Source of the DNA: Geobacter sp. | GTDB lineage: Bacteria; Desulfobacterota; Desulfuromonadia; Geobacterales; Geobacteraceae | Reading direction: 5' to 3' | Length of the DNA stretch: 64,000 nucleotides | Assembly (NCBI GenBank): GCA_027356255.1 | Contig: DAIEGL010000077.1 | Span: 1 to 64,000, forward strand | Shown: positions 60,311 to 64,000 of the stretch, one piece after another | Position numbering within the stretch: the stretch's first letter is position 1 | Layout: each line of letters starts with the position of its first letter | Notes under the pieces: model-generated | Seen by the model: the letters and a program-made list of their open reading frames with translations, nothing else | The model's database searches: none | Told to the model about the DNA's origin: nothing | Program-made: the position numbers and the translations under genes

Positions 60311-62061
60311 ACAGGCAGGCAAATACGCTCTTTGCACTTCTGCTCTTGTCCATCTCCGCCTTGCCGGCCGTGGGGCCTGCCCACGCATCGAACCGGGGCG
60401 CCAACGTTGCCGATACGCCGCACAATCTCTCCGCCGGCGGGAAAGGGGCGCCGGACAAGGGGCACACACCCATGTACCAATCGACAAAGGAGGAAAGGAT
60501 CTGCATCTTCTGCCATGCGCCCCATCATGCCAACGCGGAGGGCCCGTTGTGGAGCCGCCAGCTCTCGACCATAACCGCCTACATCCCGTACGGATCGACA
60601 ACCCTCAAGGCAAAGCCCGGCCAACCGAAGGGGGCGTCGCGGCTATGCCTGAGCTGTCATGACGGGACCGTGGCCCTTGGCGCCCTGACCGGCACCTACA
60701 ATCTGGATGGCGGCATGCCGAAGATGGTGACAGATACCGCCGATACCGATCCCGCCAAAAAGACCAACCTGGGGTGGGACCTGTCTGACGACCATCCCAT
60801 CTCCTTCCCCTATGCCTATGAGCCGGGCGCCGAGCTGGAAAATCCGCAGCTGTTGGCGGCAAAGGGGATCCGGCTTTCGGATGGGCTCTACCTCGAATGC
60901 ACCTCCTGCCATGATCCGCACAACAACGTGAACGACAATTTCACCGTCATAAACAACATCCCCCGGGAAAATTCCGGCACGCCGCTCTGCATCGCCTGCC
61001 ACAGGAAGGCGGGATGGGACCTCCCCGACAGCACCCACCAGACGGGGGGGACGAGGGATGCCGTCAACGGCGCCAACGTCTCGAAATCGGGGTGCATCAA
61101 CTGCCATTTCCCGCACAGCGCCCCGGGGGCGGTACACCTGCTGAAGAGCGCCGTCCCGAGCGAGAACTGCTTTCACCGCGATGGCAGCGGCACCTGCCAT
61201 AACGGCTCAAACTCCGACGGCGACATCCTGTCGCTGTTCAAAAAGCCTTATACCCACAGCGTGCCGGTGGCAGTGGGGGGCGGGCACGTGGAGAACGAGC
61301 CTCTGCCGGCCAAGGTCAAGCATGTGGAATGCGTGGACTGTCATAACCCCCACCAGGCCGGCTACCAGGGCGTCCCGCTCGGATCACCCAATCCGGCGCT
61401 TTTGCCCGCTGCGACCCCGCCGGAAATAAACGGCGCCCTGAGGGGGGTGAGGGGCGTTGACGAATCCGGCAAAACCGAAGTGACCCCGGCCACAGCAGAG
61501 TACCAGGTCTGTTTCAAGTGCCACGCGTATACGAACGCCATCTTCAAGAAATTCATCGACCGTCCTGTGCGGCAGACCGATGAGCTGGACGAAAGCCTCC
61601 GCTTTGCCGCGGGCAACATGTCCTATCATCCGGTAATCGGGAGCCGCCAGGGGGCCGGAAGAAGCCTCCTGCTGCAATACCGGACAACCATGACCAGGAT
61701 CTACTGCTGCAATTGTCACAGCCCCATGGGGGCGGACGAGCCCCACATGCTGACGGGAAAAAACAGCGAGACATATCCTTCGTCCGACAAAACCTATCCC
61801 CTCTGTTTCAGCTGCCACGACCAGGACTACCTGCTGAACCCCATGAGACCGCCAAATGCTCCATCCGTTGCACTGCACAAGGCACATGTGCTTGACCATC
61901 CGGGGAAGGAAGCGCCTTGCTCCGCCTGCCACGACCCCCACGGCGTTGCGACGAACCCCCACCTGATCAACTTTGATACGCGCTATGCGGGGGCTGCCGC
62001 TGTCTACAGCGCGGGAAGCTGCTCCGTCAGTTGCCATGCCACGAATCCGAGGAGTTATTAG
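60307..62061 (+). CDS. Multihaem cytochrome c, about 11 haems
   Basis: A 584-residue protein with a signal peptide (about 1-27, ...PAVGPAHA). It has ten CxxCH sites (CIFCH, CLSCH, CTSCH, CIACH, CINCH, CVDCH, CFKCH, CCNCH, CFSCH, CSACH), one CxxxCH at the end (CSVSCH), and an odd long-spaced CFHRDGSGTCH (Cx8CH) in the middle. Long haem-poor loops (about 95-150 and 330-400) suggest a surface protein. It could be the outer cytochrome of the conduit. Translation is coupled to the NHL lipoprotein 2 gene. Confidence 0.92.
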   Translation: MNRQANTLFALLLLSISALPAVGPAHASNRGANVADTPHNLSAGGKGAPDKGHTPMYQSTKEERICIFCHAPHHANAEGPLWSRQLSTITAYIPYGSTTLKAKPGQPKGASRLCLSCHDGTVALGALTGTYNLDGGMPKMVTDTADTDPAKKTNLGWDLSDDHPISFPYAYEPGAELENPQLLAAKGIRLSDGLYLECTSCHDPHNNVNDNFTVINNIPRENSGTPLCIACHRKAGWDLPDSTHQTGGTRDAVNGANVSKSGCINCHFPHSAPGAVHLLKSAVPSENCFHRDGSGTCHNGSNSDGDILSLFKKPYTHSVPVAVGGGHVENEPLPAKVKHVECVDCHNPHQAGYQGVPLGSPNPALLPAATPPEINGALRGVRGVDESGKTEVTPATAEYQVCFKCHAYTNAIFKKFIDRPVRQTDELDESLRFAAGNMSYHPVIGSRQGAGRSLLLQYRTTMTRIYCCNCHSPMGADEPHMLTGKNSETYPSSDKTYPLCFSCHDQDYLLNPMRPPNAPSVALHKAHVLDHPGKEAPCSACHDPHGVATNPHLINFDTRYAGAAAVYSAGSCSVSCHATNPRSY

Positions 62062-62091
62062 CGTGGGACAACGTCACAAGGGAGTTTTGAG

Positions 62092-62970
62092 ATGAAAAGG
62101 ACGCTGTCGTTCTTACTGATAGTTCTTATGCTCCTCGTTGCGCCGCCCAATGCGGCACGCTCCGGGACAACGGAGAAACCGGTGGTCCGTTTCGGCGTCA
62201 ATCTCCGCTACAATCCCATCAGCATGTACAAACGTTACCAGCCGCTCATGGACTACCTGACGCAACACACCCCGTATCGTTTTGAACTGAAGATCGGCCG
62301 CGACTACCTGGAAGCCCTGCGATATCTCAAATACGGCTCGACCCAGATCGGTCTCCTCGGCGACATCGCCTTTGTGGAGGCGCGGCTGCGCTTCGGCGCA
62401 GTCCCCATTCTCATGCCGCTGAGGGAGGACGGTCGTCCTTCCTACCGGAGCGCGATCGTCGTTCCGCGCAATTCCCCGCTCAGTTCCTTGCAGGACCTTA
62501 AAGGCAAGAGCCTGGCGCTGGGCAACATCCATTCCACCTCCGGGAACTTTTTCCCGCGCTATCTGCTGTTGAGCAAGAGGATATACCTGCGGGAACTGGG
62601 GTCGGTTGCCAATCTCAGGAATCATGATGCGGTGGCCAGGGCTGTTTTGAGGGGAGAGTACGACGCCGGCGCGGTCAACGACCTGACGGCGGAAAAGTAC
62701 CGAAAAGAGGGTCTGCGCGTGTTGGCGTATTCCGATCCCATACCGACGGCCCCCATCGTGGTGAGGAAAGACGCGCCGAGGCAGCTCGTCAAGGCCGTTT
62801 CAGACGCCCTTCTCGCGCTGGACAGGACCAATCCCGCCCATAAGAAAATCATGCGCAACTGGGACGACACGCTCAGATACGGCTTCACCACGGCCAACGT
62901 ATCGGACTACCGGCAGGTGGCGCGGATGTTCAAGACCATTCCCTCCAGTTGCGGCAAAGGCTGTCATTGA
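62092..62970 (+). CDS. PhnD-like periplasmic binding protein ending in a CxxxCH haem motif
   Basis: A 292-residue protein with a signal peptide (about 1-24). PhnD-type binding fold: VRFGVNLRYNPISMYKRYQPLMDYLTQ, GLLGDIAFVEARLRFGAVPILMP, SLQDLKGKSLALGNIHSTSGNFFPRYLLL and LRGEYDAGAVNDLTAEKY. The final residues are SSCGKGCH followed directly by the stop; CGKGCH is a CxxxCH haem-attachment variant. It shares its stop with the histidine kinase start (TGATG, one-base overlap). It is more likely a signal-input protein for the kinase than part of an importer, since no transporter genes are near. Confidence 0.85.
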   Translation: MKRTLSFLLIVLMLLVAPPNAARSGTTEKPVVRFGVNLRYNPISMYKRYQPLMDYLTQHTPYRFELKIGRDYLEALRYLKYGSTQIGLLGDIAFVEARLRFGAVPILMPLREDGRPSYRSAIVVPRNSPLSSLQDLKGKSLALGNIHSTSGNFFPRYLLLSKRIYLRELGSVANLRNHDAVARAVLRGEYDAGAVNDLTAEKYRKEGLRVLAYSDPIPTAPIVVRKDAPRQLVKAVSDALLALDRTNPAHKKIMRNWDDTLRYGFTTANVSDYRQVARMFKTIPSSCGKGCH

Positions 62971-64000
62971 TGAAAACAAGACTCGTTTTCAGCCTGAAGA
63001 CAAAATTCGTAGTGGCTGCTGCGGTTATCGTGGCGATCTCGTCTTTTACGGGGGGGCGATGGTTCCTGCATGTGGAAGAGCGAAATCTGACCGGTAAGCT
63101 CGAAAGTGAAGGCAGGTTGCTGCTGACATCCATAAAGGTTCCCATAATCAACGCCATCATCAATGAAGAACTGGGAGCGAACGAAGCGCGCGATTTTCTC
63201 TACAACCTTCTCGAAGAAATCGTAGAGAACCGGGAATACAGGACGGTTTATGCCTTTATAACCGACCAGCGCGGAAAGGTCATTGTCCACAACAGTCCGT
63301 TGGAGTCCGGCAAGGTGTACAATGACCCATTCACCCTGGCGGCGCTTGCAGGAAATAAGTATCTGAGCACGAAGGTTTACGGCGCGGCGGGGGAAGATGC
63401 CGTTCTCCACATGGCTATGCCGCTCAATATCTACGGGAAAAGCTGGGGGACGATCCGTGTCGGATTTTCCCTCGCGCCGCTGCAATCAAGGCTCGACTCG
63501 ATGAAGCGGACGATTTTGGGCTTTTCCTCTCTCATCTTTCTGGGCGGTACGACTATCTTCTACATCATCGGCGTGACGATGACGCGCCCACTGGCGCAAC
63601 TTTCCCGGGTCATGTCCGACGTTACGCACGAAACGCTGGAGGCCTCGCTTCCGGGACAAAGACGCGATGAAATCGGCCTTTTGCAAAGGAGTTTCAGCGC
63701 CATGATCGATCGATTGAAGCAGAGCGAGACCGAGCGTCGGCGCGCCGTCCTTTCGATGGTGCAGAACGAAAAGCTCGCATTGACCGGCAAACTCGTCGCC
63801 GGGGTTGCCCATGAAGTGAACAACCCGCTGGCCGCTATTTCGAGCTGCCTTTACAACCTTGAGCAGATCGCCACGGAAAAGACGGAGGCCGACATCGACA
63901 CGCTGAAAGAGGGGTTTTTCAGGATACAGAACATCGTCAAACAGCTGTCGGACTTCAGCCATGCCGGGAATCTCTCTTTGCAGCCGGTGCGGAGCGACCA
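62970..64000 (+). CDS. Membrane sensor histidine kinase (C-terminus beyond window)
   Basis: 343 codons are present and the frame is open at the right edge. A first membrane helix (about 10-28), an extracytoplasmic sensor region of about 150 residues (VYAFITDQRGKVIVHNSP, TKVYGAAGEDAVLHMAMPLNIYGKSWGTIRVGFSL, a Cache-like pattern), a second helix (about 180-205), a HAMP domain (TRPLAQLSRVMSDV...DEIGLLQRSFSAMIDRL), then HisKA with the phospho-acceptor in KLVAGVAHEVNNPLAAIS. The ATP-binding domain lies outside the window. Coupled to the PhnD-like haem-motif protein, it may sense a ligand or redox state and control the cytochrome locus; the target is inference. Confidence 0.92.
   Translation, partial: MKTRLVFSLKTKFVVAAAVIVAISSFTGGRWFLHVEERNLTGKLESEGRLLLTSIKVPIINAIINEELGANEARDFLYNLLEEIVENREYRTVYAFITDQRGKVIVHNSPLESGKVYNDPFTLAALAGNKYLSTKVYGAAGEDAVLHMAMPLNIYGKSWGTIRVGFSLAPLQSRLDSMKRTILGFSSLIFLGGTTIFYIIGVTMTRPLAQLSRVMSDVTHETLEASLPGQRRDEIGLLQRSFSAMIDRLKQSETERRRAVLSMVQNEKLALTGKLVAGVAHEVNNPLAAISSCLYNLEQIATEKTEADIDTLKEGFFRIQNIVKQLSDFSHAGNLSLQPVRSD

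Overview
The window looks like chromosome of a Geobacter-type bacterium (Desulfuromonadota, Geobacterales). The main reason is a 1,297-residue c-type cytochrome with the alternating CxxxxCH / CxxCH layout first described in Geobacter. Further support comes from three other multihaem cytochromes interleaved with NHL-repeat lipoproteins and an outer-membrane barrel, an A2-type haem-copper oxidase, an alternative complex III locus and PhnD-like sensor proteins. GC content is high over most of the window and clearly lower at about 8.4-9.8 kb and 27.4-36.9 kb. No tRNA, rRNA, CRISPR array or complete insertion sequence was recognised.

Layout. 1-2.1 kb (minus): oxidase subunit I (cut by the left edge) with a SCO copper chaperone. 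2.3-7.8 kb: a compatible-solute module, with a phosphoglycosylglycerate phosphatase and glycerate kinase facing a GT81 glucosyl-3-phosphoglycerate synthase, a second glycosyltransferase and a mechanosensitive channel. 7.9-9.9 kb: a Nudix gene, then three small genes bounded by attC-like sites with no integrase (an integron cassette remnant), then a repeat and a gene scrap. 10-11.7 kb: DUF4149, nitroreductase, a yjbQ deletion scar and a flavodoxin-like protein. 11.9-17.2 kb: an eroded alternative complex III operon (A', B', D' fragments, intact E) interrupted by a five-PAS histidine kinase and a receiver-kinase fusion that lacks its phospho-accepting histidine. 17.2-24.7 kb: universal stress protein, beta-helix protein, ResB-like protein, permease fusion and cupin. 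24.8-27.4 kb (minus): a YedE/TPR/PhnD-like module.

27.4-49.4 kb is the most unusual part. The giant Ser/Thr-rich cytochrome is followed by a 19-codon peptide gene and a strong terminator. After that come eight multi-pass GT-C type glycosyltransferase-like proteins: two GT39-like and six resembling the eukaryotic TMTC O-mannosyltransferases, with TPR tails. A Tat-exported UPF0489 lipoprotein and an ankyrin protein lie among them. I read this as a candidate envelope protein O-glycosylation island whose client may be the cytochrome; the client link is inference only.

49.6-53.2 kb: a nickel-type ECF transporter (CbiM/NikM-PDGLE fusion, Q, O and a periplasmic accessory protein) behind a NikR-like operator. 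53.8-64 kb: a probable porin-cytochrome electron conduit (15-haem cytochrome, NHL lipoprotein, 5-haem lipoprotein, beta-barrel, NHL lipoprotein, about 11-haem cytochrome). It is followed by a PhnD-like protein ending in a CxxxCH haem motif and a membrane histidine kinase cut by the right edge.
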